Source of the DNA: Nitrincola sp. | GTDB lineage: Bacteria; Pseudomonadota; Gammaproteobacteria; Pseudomonadales; Balneatricaceae | Reading direction: 5' to 3' | DNA length: 43,020 nucleotides | NCBI GenBank assembly: GCA_021208565.1 | Contig: JAJOJN010000077.1 | Span: 1 to 43,020, forward strand | In this document: piece after piece, positions 19,237 to 28,981 of the stretch | Numbering within the stretch: the stretch's first letter is position 1 | Layout: every line of letters begins with the position of its first letter | Program-made: the position numbers and the translations under genes | Notes under the pieces: model-generated | What the model was told of the DNA's origin: nothing | Seen by the model: the letters and a program-made list of their open reading frames with translations, nothing else | The model's database searches: none

Positions 19237-20418
19237 TTAGTCGCGTTCGACAGCTAAGGCGATACCCATACCGCCACCGATACACAGCGTTGCAAGACCT
19301 TTCTTCGCATCACGCTTGTTCATTTCATGCAGTAAGCTGACGAATACACGGCAACCAGATGCACCGATTGGGTGACCCAGTGCAATAGCACCGCCGTTAA
19401 CGTTTACAATATCGGTGTTCCAGCCCAGATCCTTGTTGACCGACATGGCTTGAGCCGCAAAGGCTTCGTTGGCTTCAACAAGATCAAGGTCATTTACTGT
19501 CCAGCCCGCTTTTTCTAGCGCTTTCTGAGTGGCACAGATAGGACCTGTACCCATGATCGCAGGATCAACACCGGCTGATGCGTATGATTTGATGCGTGCT
19601 AAAGGCTTCAAGCCGAGTTCGGCCGCTTTTTCAGCAGAGCAAACGATTACAGCTGCCGCACCATCGTTGATGGTAGAGCTGTTACCGGCGGTGACTGTGC
19701 CATCTTTTTTGAATGCTGGACGTAATTTAGCAAGGGCATCCAGAGTACAGCCCAAACGTGGTTGTTCGTCGGTATCAAAGACAAGCGGGTCACCTTTGCG
19801 TTGTGGAATGACGACAGGAATGATCTCATCTTTAAAACGACCTGAAGTGACTGCAGCTTCCGCTTTATTTTGCGAAGCAACGGCAAAAGCGTCTTGCTCT
19901 TCGCGTGTGAAACCGTATTTTTCGACAATGTTTTCTGTGGTGATACCCATGTGGTAGTTATTGAAGGCATCCCACAAACCGTCAGTGATCATGGTGTCGA
20001 CCATTTTCCAATCACCCATGCGCGCTCCATTACGAGAGTTTGGCAGGACGTGTGGAGAAGAAGACATGTTTTCTTGACCGCCAGCGACGATCATTTCAGC
20101 ATCGCCACAACGAATCGCTTGTACCGCCATTTGAATCGCTTTAAGACCAGAGCCACATACTTTGTTAATGGTTAATGCAGGGACTTCCTGTGGAATACCT
20201 GCATGAATCAATGCTTGACGAGCAGGGTTTTGACCACAGCCTGCTGCCAGTACTTGACCCATAATCACTTCATCGATGTTTTCAGGAGCGATAGCGTGTT
20301 TCTCTAATAATCCTTTGATGACAGTGGCGCCTAACATCGCTGCTGATTGAGAAGCCAGAGAACCATTAAACGCACCAATGGCTGTACGACCTGCAGCAAC
20401 TATAACAACTTCACGCAT
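19237..20418 (-). CDS. Acetyl-CoA C-acetyltransferase (biosynthetic-type thiolase)
   Basis: Condenses two acetyl-CoA into acetoacetyl-CoA, or the reverse. The length, 393 residues, and the catalytic residues match PhaA/AtoB thiolases: nucleophile C88 in [11 protein letters not shown]349 in [14 protein letters not shown] and C379 in CIGGGMG. The N-terminus has VAAGRTAIG, where most members have a larger residue before RT. GAGGAAT precedes the ATG. The gene stands alone, 142 bases upstream-to-downstream from panC, so the context does not tell whether it serves polyhydroxybutyrate, isoleucine or fatty-acid metabolism. Confidence 0.93.
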   Translation of the reverse strand: MREVVIVAAGRTAIGAFNGSLASQSAAMLGATVIKGLLEKHAIAPENIDEVIMGQVLAAGCGQNPARQALIHAGIPQEVPALTINKVCGSGLKAIQMAVQAIRCGDAEMIVAGGQENMSSSPHVLPNSRNGARMGDWKMVDTMITDGLWDAFNNYHMGITTENIVEKYGFTREEQDAFAVASQNKAEAAVTSGRFKDEIIPVVIPQRKGDPLVFDTDEQPRLGCTLDALAKLRPAFKKDGTVTAGNSSTINDGAAAVIVCSAEKAAELGLKPLARIKSYASAGVDPAIMGTGPICATQKALEKAGWTVNDLDLVEANEAFAAQAMSVNKDLGWNTDIVNVNGGAIALGHPIGASGCRVFVSLLHEMNKRDAKKGLATLCIGGGMGIALAVERD

Positions 20419-20553
20419 GGGAATTCCTCATTGAGTGTTAACAAATCCGGATTAAAGTTGGGATAAACATCTTAAAAGAGTCTGCGTGAAAGGAGTAACT
20501 GCTGTCAAGCTTTACGCTTATAGACTAATGTAGCGAAGATTAGATTCAGGTAA

Positions 20554-20574
20554 AGCTGGATCAAAGATCCAGCT
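20554..20574 (-). terminator. Hairpin at the panC stop codon (possible terminator)
   Basis: A perfect 9-bp inverted repeat (AGCTGGATC/GATCCAGCT) with a 3-base loop spans the panC stop. The T tract after it is short (TTTA), so termination of the pcnB-folK-panB-panC unit here is plausible but not strong. Confidence 0.5.
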
Positions 20575-21409
20575 CTTGATTGTCGATCAGGCGCGCCGGT
20601 CCCATCCATGCGGCGGCTAAAATCACGAGTTCGGTGTCACGTGATTCGGCTGGAGCAAGATCAGAACGGCGCACGATGCGAAAGTAATCGCGTCTAAAAC
20701 CTGAAGCTTCTAGGGCTAAGGTTGCTTCATGTTCTAATTGGCTAAAATCACGACGTCCTGCATCAATTTTTTCAGCCGTCTCTTGAATGGTTTTGCGCAG
20801 GGCGGGTGCCATTTCCAGCTCATCCGTTGATAGGTAACCATTTCTTGAGCTTAGCGCCAGTCCTGATTCCGCTCGAACAACGGGTACAGAGAGTATTTCG
20901 GTTGCAATGCAGAGGTCGCTAACCATTTTTCTGACAATACGCAGCTGTTGATAATCTTTTTCTCCAAATACGGCGATATCTGGCTGCACAATATTAAACA
21001 GCTTGCAGACGACTGTGGTAACACCACTAAAGTGACCTGGGCGTGCTTCACCGCAATAAAGATCAGATAAAACTGGAACTTCAACCCGTGTTTGACTCTC
21101 TCTACCATTTGGGTAGATTTCATCTTCATTAGGTGCAAAAAGATAGTGGCAGCCCGCTTCGGTTAATTTGCGTTGATCCTCTTGCAATGTGCGAGGGTAA
21201 CTACTGAGATCTTCGTTTTTACCAAACTGTAGAGGATTGACAAAGATGCTCGCAACCACGATATCAGCAGACTTTACCGCTTTCTCAATCAGTTGAATAT
21301 GTCCAGCGTGAAGATTGCCCATGGTGGGTACAAAGGCAATAGAGCGACCTGCTTGACGGTGAGGTCGCAGCTCATCTCGCAGGCTTGCGATGGTGGCAAG
21401 AGTATACAT
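20561..21409 (-). CDS. panC: Pantothenate synthetase (pantoate--beta-alanine ligase)
   Basis: Joins pantoate and beta-alanine with ATP to give pantothenate, precursor of coenzyme A. The 282 residues carry the HIGH-type PTMGNLHAGHIQLI, SIFVNPLQFGKNEDLSSYPRTL, GEARPGHFSGVTTVVCKLFN, FGEKDYQQL and the KMSKS-like ALSSRNGYL. It starts 5 bases after panB. panD is not in this window. Confidence 0.97.
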   Translation of the reverse strand: MYTLATIASLRDELRPHRQAGRSIAFVPTMGNLHAGHIQLIEKAVKSADIVVASIFVNPLQFGKNEDLSSYPRTLQEDQRKLTEAGCHYLFAPNEDEIYPNGRESQTRVEVPVLSDLYCGEARPGHFSGVTTVVCKLFNIVQPDIAVFGEKDYQQLRIVRKMVSDLCIATEILSVPVVRAESGLALSSRNGYLSTDELEMAPALRKTIQETAEKIDAGRRDFSQLEHEATLALEASGFRRDYFRIVRRSDLAPAESRDTELVILAAAWMGPARLIDNQELDL

Positions 21410-21414
21410 CCGTA

Positions 21415-22206
21415 TTAAAAACCTTCAGACTGATTAGGGAAACTGCCATCTTTCACGGCGGTATGATAGCGACGGAAGGCATCCTCTATACTCTCCGCAC
21501 CCTCCATAAAGTTTCTAGAGAAGCGCGGGCGGCGACCGGGAGTAATCCCTAACATGTCGTGCATAACCAATACTTGAGCGTCAGTGTCTGGCCCTGCTCC
21601 TATCCCGATGACGGGAATATCGACATTGCGCGAAATTTCAGCGCCCAGAAGGCTTGGCACACATTCCAGTAGCAGCATGCTGGCGCCTGCTTGTTCTAGG
21701 TGGCGCGCATCTTCAATCATTTGCTGAGCGCTCGCGCTATCCTTACCTTGAACACGATAGCCACCGAGTTTATTAACGGCCTGAGGTGTGAGTCCCAAAT
21801 GCGCACAAACAGGTACACCACGATCCGCTAATAAACGAATGCTTTGATCTAACCAGGCACCGCCCTCAATTTTGATGATGTGAGCACCTGCTTGCATGAG
21901 TTTACCGGCACTCTGCATGCATTGCTCATCGGTTGCATAGCTCATAAATGGCAGGTCTGCCATGATCATGGAACCTTTGTTTCCACGTGCGACGGCAGCG
22001 GTATGATAGACCATCTCATCCAGTGTGACGGGAAGGGTGCTGTCATGACCTTGAAGAACCATGCCGAGCGAGTCGCCGACAAGAATCATTTCGACACCAA
22101 CCGAACTGATAATGTGCGCAAAAGTTGCGTCATAAGCGGTCAAAACTGAAAATTTTTCACCTGACTGCTTGAGTTTTGTTAGTGTGTGAAGTGTGATGTT
22201 ACTCAT
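21415..22206 (-). CDS. panB: 3-methyl-2-oxobutanoate hydroxymethyltransferase
   Basis: Makes ketopantoate from ketoisovalerate and methylene-tetrahydrofolate, the first committed step of pantothenate synthesis. The 263-residue TIM barrel has [31 protein letters not shown] (metal-binding Asp), [16 protein letters not shown] and the catalytic Glu in LLLECVPS, ending [14 protein letters not shown]. It is in the pcnB-folK-panB-panC operon, which puts a folate-dependent enzyme next to a folate-synthesis gene (folK). Confidence 0.97.
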   Translation of the reverse strand: MSNITLHTLTKLKQSGEKFSVLTAYDATFAHIISSVGVEMILVGDSLGMVLQGHDSTLPVTLDEMVYHTAAVARGNKGSMIMADLPFMSYATDEQCMQSAGKLMQAGAHIIKIEGGAWLDQSIRLLADRGVPVCAHLGLTPQAVNKLGGYRVQGKDSASAQQMIEDARHLEQAGASMLLLECVPSLLGAEISRNVDIPVIGIGAGPDTDAQVLVMHDMLGITPGRRPRFSRNFMEGAESIEDAFRRYHTAVKDGSFPNQSEGF

Positions 22207-22248
22207 AGAGGGGTTCCAGACTCATTCTATCTGTAAGTAAGCGCCATA

Positions 22249-22731
22249 TTATAGCGATAACTGAACAAGAGTGCCCATTGGACAATCCGCTAGATAGTTT
22301 ATAATTTTTTTGCCGCTCGGAAGTGAAAGTTTCTCATCCAAGTCAGCAAGGGGGCGAAGTACAAAATTACGTTCCGTCAGGTAGGGGTGCGGAATCGTTA
22401 GCCTTTCTGTATTGAGTTCGGTTTCTCCATACAGAAGAATATCTAAATCTAGGGTTCGTGGTCCCCAGCGTTCTCGCCTAACACGCTGATGTTGCTGTTC
22501 AATTTGCTGAAGAAGATCAAGCAGTTCCTCAGGCGAGAGTGAGGTTTCTATCTCAGCAGCGGCATTGATGTAATCAGGCTGTCCAGCTGGGCCGACAGGT
22601 TCTGATACGTAGAGTGGCGAGTGTTGAATGAGCTTCAGTTGGGAGTGCTCAGCAAGCTCTTTAAGCGCAGTCTTAACTTGATTGATAGGATCATCAAGAT
22701 TACTGCCTAGACCAATGAAGCACCTTACCAT
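22249..22731 (-). CDS. folK: 2-amino-4-hydroxy-6-hydroxymethyldihydropteridine pyrophosphokinase
   Basis: Transfers pyrophosphate from ATP to 6-hydroxymethyl-dihydropterin, making the FolP substrate. The 160 residues show FIGLGSNLDDP at the start, SPLYVSEPVGPAGQPDYINAAAEI, and the signature RERWGPRTLDLDILLYG with its two metal-binding Asp residues. It starts 9 bases after the pcnB stop. Confidence 0.96.
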   Translation of the reverse strand: MVRCFIGLGSNLDDPINQVKTALKELAEHSQLKLIQHSPLYVSEPVGPAGQPDYINAAAEIETSLSPEELLDLLQQIEQQHQRVRRERWGPRTLDLDILLYGETELNTERLTIPHPYLTERNFVLRPLADLDEKLSLPSGKKIINYLADCPMGTLVQLSL

Positions 22732-22740
22732 GTTAATTAC

Positions 22741-24208
22741 TCAAGCCTGCTGCGAAGGGTTAGGTTTGCGACGACGTTTGCGACGACGTTTCTGAGGTTG
22801 CTCATCAGAAAAAGTGTTGCGTTGCATCTGTTGACGCTGAGCTTCATTCGCTTGTTGATAGTCTGTCCACCACTTGCCGAGGCCTTCAAGATCTTCTCCG
22901 GCTGACTCGCGAAGAATGACGAGATCGTAGGCTGCACGAAAGCGTGGATGGCTTACCAGTTGATCAGCACGCTTACCTTTGTATCGCGGTAAGCGAAGTT
23001 GTAATTCCCATATCTCGCGCATAGGTGCTGAAAAACGCTTGGGAATAGCGGTAGATTTTACCTGTGCAGATAAAATTTGATTCGCCGCTTCATGAAGCGC
23101 TTGAAGAGGCGGTAGATCCTCTTCATCCAGTAAGTTTAAGTAGCGTTCGTAAAGGGGATACCAAAGTAGCGCCGCAAACATAAACGCTGGCGTGACACTC
23201 TTGCCTTGCTCTAGTCGACGATCGGTATTTCTAAGCACTTGTTGAACCAGCGTGGCCGTCGGCCAATCAGTTTGGTCAAGTTGTGCATGGGTTAAAGGGA
23301 AGAGATAGCGAAACAGGTCAAATCGCTGAAGTTGTCGAAATGCTGCGGCGCCATAGCCACCTTGTAGGAGCTTTAAGGATTCATCAAAGAGGCGTGCCGG
23401 TGCAATTCTGGCAAGTAAAGATGATAAGCGGTGGATCGGCTCTGCGGTATCAGGCTCGATTTCAAATCCCAATTTGGCTGCAAAACGGGCTGCTCTTAAC
23501 ATGCGCACAGGGTCTTCCCGGTAACGTTGCTCTGGGTCGCCTATCATGCGAATGATGCGTTTTTGAAGATCAGGATAACCATTGGCAAAGTCATAAATAC
23601 TGTAGTCTTTAGCGCAGTAATAAAGAGCATTCACTGTAAAGTCACGGCGTAGCGCATCTTCTTCGATAGTGCCATAGACATTGTCACGTAGAATGAGACC
23701 GCTGGCCGCTTGCCGTCCTTGTTCCCCATCATCGTTATCCTCACTGTCGTGTCCAGCACGAAAAGTGGCGACTTCAATAAGTTCTCGACCAAAACGGACA
23801 TGAAGAAGTTTGAAGCGCCGACCGATGAGTCGTCCTCGATGAAAAAGCTCGACAGCTTCTTCGGGATGAGCGGAGGTGGTCACATCAAAGTCTTTAGGTT
23901 TTTCGCCAAGCAGCAAATCCCTGATACATCCACCAACTAAAAAAACTGTCGTAACCCGCATCATGAAGGCGATAGACTACCTTCATGGCATTATCATCGA
24001 GCAGTTTTCGTGAAATTTGATGTTCACTTTCAGGAATGATTCGCTTCTGCCCGAGAGGTAAGTATTCTGCCACGACGGATTCAGACGAGTGAATCGGCGT
24101 TTCTTCAGGCTGCTGAGTGGGTGTTGGTTTACCGCTGCGATTGGTTTTTAGTTTGTATAAAAGTAGGGCGCAAACAATCAGCAGCAGTATGATAAGTAAC
24201 TCTTGCAT
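22741..24208 (-). CDS. pcnB: Poly(A) polymerase I with N-terminal membrane segment (frameshifted in this sequence)
   Basis: Adds 3' poly(A) tails that mark RNA for decay and controls plasmid copy number through RNA I turnover. The nucleotidyltransferase head has LVGGCIRDLLLGEKPKDFDVTT (GG and catalytic DxD), RRDFTVNALYY and EDPVRMLRAARFAAKLGFEI; the C-terminal tail is strongly basic (KRRRKRRRK). The frame breaks in the A run 23939-23945: six bases, not seven, join EHQISRKLLDDNAMKVVYRLHDAGYDSF to LVGG. The upstream part starts at 24208 with a hydrophobic segment (residues 3-19), giving 488 residues. The shorter ATG inside the core (23964) is not the real start. Confidence 0.9.
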
Positions 24209-24312
24209 CGAGTAAATTTCTTCCTTAAGTCAAGCATCAAAAAATTGTGTGAATGATACCAGTTAAGTGGTGATGAGTGTTAGTTTCGAAGGCTGACCGG
24301 AGAGAGTGTTGG

Positions 24313-24513
24313 AAAAAAATAAAAGACTTTAAAGTAGTTGGGGGCTGAAAGCAGAGTGCAACAAAGCTTGTTGTTGTTTGAGCACTGTCCTGAGTGTTGT
24401 TGTCACTCTGCAATCAGCGAAGCCTCGTTGTTATTTTTATTCAAGGCACTTTTGTTTTTCGATCGACGTTGTTATTTTTATTACTGTCGAATGTTATGTT
24501 TTTATTATTCTTG
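24313..24513 (-). ncRNA. crcZ: CrcZ-like Hfq/Crc-sequestering small RNA
   Basis: A candidate regulatory RNA between cbrB and pcnB, where Pseudomonas has crcZ. Read on the minus strand it is packed with A-rich motifs of the kind bound by Hfq and Crc: AATAATAAAAACA near the start, AATAAAAATAACAACG twice (24482-24467 and 24441-24426), AAAAACAAAA, ACAACAA and AAACAACAACAA. The last two fall in loops of predicted hairpins (GAGTG/CACTC and AGTGC/GCACT) within the larger imperfect inverted repeat 24351-24411. The 5' end is placed 12 bases after the sigma-54 element. The 3' end is uncertain; I end it at the T-rich CTTTTATTTTTTT tract because no strong terminator hairpin is visible. Function is inferred from Pseudomonas. 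Confidence 0.65.
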
Positions 24514-24524
24514 CTCATACTATA

Positions 24525-24539
24525 GCACTTACTGTGCCA
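24525..24539 (-). promoter_or_regulatory. Sigma-54 (-24/-12) promoter of the CrcZ-like RNA
   Basis: On the minus strand TGGCACA-GTAA-GTGC fits the sigma-54 consensus TGGCAC-N5-TTGC, with GG and GC separated by the required 10 bases. Predicted transcript start is near 24513. The neighbouring gene encodes a sigma-54 activator (CbrB), which supports the call. Confidence 0.75.
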
Positions 24540-24613
24540 ACTTTTTAAGATATTGATTTATAAGTGTTCTAAAATTTTTGTGTTAAGTTGTTATTCAGTT
24601 GGGCGAAGAAAGC

Positions 24614-24666
24614 GTTACCTTTGTGCTCAAAAAGTGTTACCTGCTTGTGTAGATAGGTAACACTTT
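24614..24666 (-). promoter_or_regulatory. Candidate CbrB upstream activating sites / cbrB terminator hairpin
   Basis: Three copies of GTTACC (24614-24619 and 24636-24641 direct, 22 bases apart; 24656-24661 inverted). The last two are the core of a perfect 11-bp inverted repeat, AAAGTGTTACC and GGTAACACTTT, with a 14-base centre. It lies 75-140 bases upstream of the sigma-54 element, the expected place for an enhancer. On the minus strand the repeat is followed by TTTTT, so it could also terminate cbrB. I recall TGTTAC/GTAACA-type sites being reported for CbrB but cannot verify it here. Confidence 0.55.
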
Positions 24667-24672
24667 GAAAAA

Positions 24673-26038
24673 TTACTCAGCAGCAATACTTTTAACTTTT
24701 CTAGGTATCCCAAGTTTTTGACGTTTTTCCCATAAACATTTACGACTGACACCTAAGCTCTTGGCTAGATCGGTTTCATTCATCTTGTGTTGATTCTCAA
24801 GTACAAAGTTTACAAAGTACTCATCTAAAGAGTGCTCTTTACGCAATGGGTCTATGCTGCCTACAAACGTCCTTTGCTCAGCTCTGCTCGTGGGCGTAGG
24901 GCTTGGTTCTATGCCTAAAAGCTCAGGCGTGATCTCATGTGTATCGGCAAGGATAACTGCGCGCTCAATCGCGTTTTGTAGTTCTCGTACATTGCCAGGC
25001 CAATGATGCTTTTTTCATGGTTTCTTTCGTCGCATGACTGAAAGATAGTGACGCTTGGTGCTTTTGGCACTGCTCTCTTAGAAAAACCTCGGCGAGTTCT
25101 AGGATGTCATCGCCTCTATCTCGTAGGGGCGGCATGCGTAACTCCATCACGTAGAGTCGATAATAAAGGTCTTCTCTAAACTTTCCTTGCTGAGCCAGTG
25201 TTTTAAGATCGCGATGAGTGGCTGCAATCAGTCGAACATTGACGCGTTTGGAGTGAACGGAACCTACTTTACGGATCTCGCCTTCCTGTAAAAATCGGAG
25301 TAATCGTGCCTGAGCTTCTAACGGAAGTTCACCAATTTCATCCAAAAATAGTGTGCCGCCATCGGCGGCTTCAATTAATCCGTTGCGTGTGGTCTCAGCC
25401 CCAGTGAAGGCTCCTTTTTCATGTCCAAAAAGCTCTGATTCGATCAGGGATTCTGGGATGGCCGCACAATTAACGCTGATCATTGAGGCCTGAGATCGTT
25501 GGCTCAGCTGATGTATGCTTTTAGCGGCTAACTCTTTGCCAGTGCCCGACTCACCCAGAATAAGCACGGTTGCATCCGTTTGCGCAACTTTATTGATGCG
25601 TTTGTTGAGTTCTTGAATGGGCGCGCAAGAGCCGTTAAGCAGTGTGCTGCTGATCAGTTCCGGTGATGGGAGGTTTTCTGTCGTTAGCGGATCATCTTTG
25701 ATGAGCTTTTTGACGACATTCAGCATTTCATCATGATCGAAAGGCTTGGCGATATAGTCTGCAGCCCCTAGTTTAATGGCATCAATAGCCGATCTCATGC
25801 TGGCATAGCTGGTCATAATTAACACGGGCGTGTGTTTCGCGTGTGGAATTAGATCTGTGCCTTCACCGCCAGGTAAGCGTAAATCGCTAATCACCAGTTG
25901 GTAGGTGTTTTGCTCAAGTAATGGAATAGCAGCCGTGACGCTGTCTATATCATCGACTTCATACTCATGTTTCAATAAAAAACGCTTTAGCGCTGTTCGA
26001 ATGATTTTTTCATCTTCAACAATCAGAATGCGGCTCAT
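24673..26038 (-). CDS. cbrB: Sigma-54-dependent response regulator CbrB (frameshifted in this sequence)
   Basis: NtrC-family activator that responds to carbon/nitrogen balance and drives crcZ in Pseudomonas. It has a receiver domain with phospho-acceptor D52 (ISDLRLP), an AAA+ domain with GESGTGKE (162-169) and the sigma-54 contact loop GAFTGA (209-214), and a Fis-type HTH ([29 protein letters not shown]) like CbrB. The frame breaks in the T run 25010-25015: five bases give [20 protein letters not shown]. With that correction the protein is 454 residues and ends at a TAA at 24673-24675. It starts 11 bases after cbrA and lies upstream of the CrcZ-like RNA. Confidence 0.9.
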
Positions 26039-26049
26039 GCTGGGACCTG

Positions 26050-28981
26050 TTACTCTAACCCCGGTACTGACAGAGAATCATGTTCCGTCCAGGCGGGAAG
26101 CTGAATAATTACCTGAGTGCCTTTGTTCTGTTTTTTGTCGGCAGGACTAATGAACTCAATATTACCACAATGTTCTGTAATAATGTTGTACACCAGTGCT
26201 AAACCTAAACCGGTACCCTTTCCGGGTTCTTTAGTGGTGAAAAAGGGCTCAAATATCCTTTCTTGTAGATCTGGGCTAATCCCTGTTCCTTGGTCAGTGA
26301 TGTTGATCTCTATCCAGCTTTCGACATGCATGGCAGAAATGCTGATCTGAGAGTGGCTAGGAGAAGCGTCACTGGCGTTATTCAGTAGGTTGACGAACAT
26401 TTGCAATAACAGCTGATAATCACCGCTGCAAATCAGTTGTGGTTCCAACTGAGTTCGAATGTGTATCGCCCTTCTGGCTTCGTCGAAGCGCATTAAGTCG
26501 ACTGCTTCTTCTATACAGGCGTTAATGGAGACGGGTTTGGCATTATCAAGACTGTCCGTCTGCCCTGTATGAGCGAAACGAATCAGGGATTGAACAATTC
26601 GGCTGATACGTTGCGTCTGTTCAACAATGGCTTCTCCGGTTTCCAGTACTTCTGGCTGATCTGTCTCAAGTTTTAGATTTTGTGCTAAACAGGCGATGCC
26701 CGTAACTGGGTTGCCTATCTCATGGGCAACCCCAGCGGCAAAGCGTCCAATCGATGTGAGTCGTTCGCTATGGGCGAGTCGATTTGCTAACAGTTTATGT
26801 TCCGTCTCGTCTTCGATCAAAATGACACAACCCTGTTGCCCATCATCAATCGCTGTTTTGTGAAGGCTGTACCAGGCGTGATGATCTTCATGGTCAACTC
26901 TAATCGCCGGCTGATAGGTGTGTTGTTGACGTGAAAAATCGCTCAGAAGATCACACCAAGGTTGAGGGAGTTCTGCGGGAGTCAGTCCAAGAACGGTATC
27001 GGGTGTAATGCCGGTATAATCCACCATGGCCTGATTCCAAAACAGAATATGTTGCCGCTCATTCAGTGTGCAGACGCCAATCGGAAGGTGTTGCAAAGTA
27101 GAACGGTGATAACGACGGATTTTATCGAGTTCCGCTGCTAGACCCGAGAGTCGTTCACTGTAGCTTTCGAGTTGTTCCTCTAGATGGTGAATCTCTCTAC
27201 CCTTGAAGGCTGTATTACCTGATAGATGCTGCGGTCTAAGTAGGGCGGTAGCTTCGGCTGGGCCCAGTATTCCCGAGAGGTTGTTTTCAAGAATATTGCG
27301 TAAACGCAAAAGATCCAGCGGGCGCAATTTGTTGGTGTGAGGTAAGTTCAGCGCTTCCAGCGCACTGTCTATTTCTCGTTGTGCCGATGAACTGCCTAAG
27401 CGCGCACCTAACCGTGTTTGTATGTCTTCTAGGGTGTCATTTTCGAAAGTAAAATTTGTCTGAGGCTTAGGGAGTGCGTTAAGCACACAAGCCACAGCCA
27501 TCTCTTCTTCTTCTGCTGAGGGTTTAAATAGCCATGAGGTGATAATCATCAGCAGGGTGTTGACCATAATCGAAAAGATTGCCCAGCCATACCATTGCTC
27601 CATTGTGGCAGAGAGGGTCGCTAAGGGGGTTACTCCGAAAGTTGGGATAAAAATGGCAAGCAACCAGATCGCCATGCCTGCACATAAGCCGGCCAAAAAA
27701 CCTACACGACTCGCTTTTTGCCAATACAGCGTTGCTAGAATGCCAGGTAAAAACTGCAAGAAGCCAATAAAGGTGATTAATCCCAGCTGAGCGAGAGGGA
27801 ATAAATCACTGACGAATAGATAGACCAGATAGCTACCCATCATGACCAGTAAAATCAAACTTCTCCTCATCCAGAGTAACCAGCTGTAAAACCGCTCGGA
27901 GTCTGGGATTTTAATGATAGGAAGCAGTAGATGATTTTGAACCATGGAGGCTAAGGCAACATTGGCGACAATAATGACACCACTTGAGGCAGATAAACCG
28001 CCTAAATAGGCAGCGATAATAAACCATTCCTGTTCAAGTGCTTGCCCTAGTCGAATCAGCAAGAAGTCCTTTGGTGTTTCGACATTTAGAAGAATAGATC
28101 CCCACAAGAGTAAGGGTATGCAAGCCGCCATAACAAGCAAAATGCAGGGTATTAGCCAGCTTGCAAGCTTGAGGCTGTGTTCGGATGCGTTTTCACTAAA
28201 GAGTAGGTGGAACATGTGCGGTGTGATAAACGCCGATGCAAAAAAAGGCTAACAAGAGAACCTGCCAGTTATTTCCAGTTGGAAGTTTTTGTAAGCGAGC
28301 AAGTTGATCGGGGTGCTCTGATAACCATTCATGTAAGCCGATAGGGCCGCTAAATAAACCAAATAATATGACACCGGCCATGGTTAAAAGCGCGATGACC
28401 TTGACGACTGATTTAATGGCGATCGCAACCATTAATCCATCATGTCGACTGCGAATAGAGAGTTGTCGCGCACCGAATAACATGGAGAAAAGCGACATAA
28501 TAAGACAAAAAACGATCGCCACATGATGTCCCGACACACGCGAATCGAATTGACTAAGGCTATTTGAGAAGGCCTGTATCTGCAGGGCGATTAACGGCAT
28601 GCTGATGATTACCACCAAGAGTGTAATGAAGCTCCCTGTTCGCGCGCTTTGATAGCGAAAAGCAAAGAGATCTGCCAGTGAGCTCAACTGGTGACTGCGA
28701 GCAATGCGAAGAATCGGCATTAAAATAATGGGTGCTAGGATAAATGCAAAGGTAGCACCAAGATAGGAGACCAGAAAGGTGAAGCCGGCGTCTGTTGCTA
28801 GGCTAAAGGTTCCGTAAAATGTCCAAGCGCTGGCGTAAACGGCTAAGGATAAAACATGGGTGACAGGGTGTTGCACGAGTTTCTTGGGAAAGAATCCGCG
28901 CTCAGTCAAATAGGCGGCTACAAATAAGAAAAACAGATAGCCGATACCGATCAAGAGTAAGGCGGATAGATTCAGAGTCAT
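26050..28981 (-). CDS. cbrA: CbrA: sodium/solute symporter-like sensor histidine kinase (frameshifted in this sequence)
   Basis: Membrane sensor kinase partnered with CbrB. The N-terminal half (about 480 residues, many membrane helices) is a sodium:solute symporter (SLC5/PutP-like) domain with FITPHMFH. Then come a PAS-like segment (LPIGVCTLNERQHILFWNQAMVDYTG), an H-box GVAHEIGNPVTGIA, the N-box MFVNLLNNASDAS and the ATP lid FFTTKEPGKGTGLGLAL. The frame breaks in the A run 28240-28246: six bases restore LLLAFFASAFITPHMF. The corrected length, 976 residues, is close to the roughly 980 I recall for Pseudomonas CbrA. The fused symporter may take up or sense a substrate (histidine uptake is reported in Pseudomonas). 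Confidence 0.9.

Larger units (their letters stand above)
24209..24672 (-). other. cbrB-pcnB intergenic region
   Basis: This 464-base gap holds, in minus-strand order, a GTTACC/GGTAAC half-site array (24614-24666), a sigma-54 promoter (24525-24539), an A-rich RNA region with CrcZ-like motifs (about 24513-24313), then about 100 bases of pcnB leader. No reading frame in it resembles a known protein; the 72-codon plus-strand frame at 24338-24556 is antisense to the RNA and has no family features. Confidence 0.7.

Noticed and set aside
23939-23945. Programmed frameshifting or slippage at the A7 run in pcnB (and similar runs)
   Set aside because: The same defect occurs in many unrelated genes, including essential ones; a common sequencing cause is simpler.
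24338-24556. 72-codon plus-strand ORF across the cbrB-pcnB gap
   Set aside because: Rich in Phe/Tyr/Cys because it is the complement of an A-rich RNA; no ribosome site or family match.
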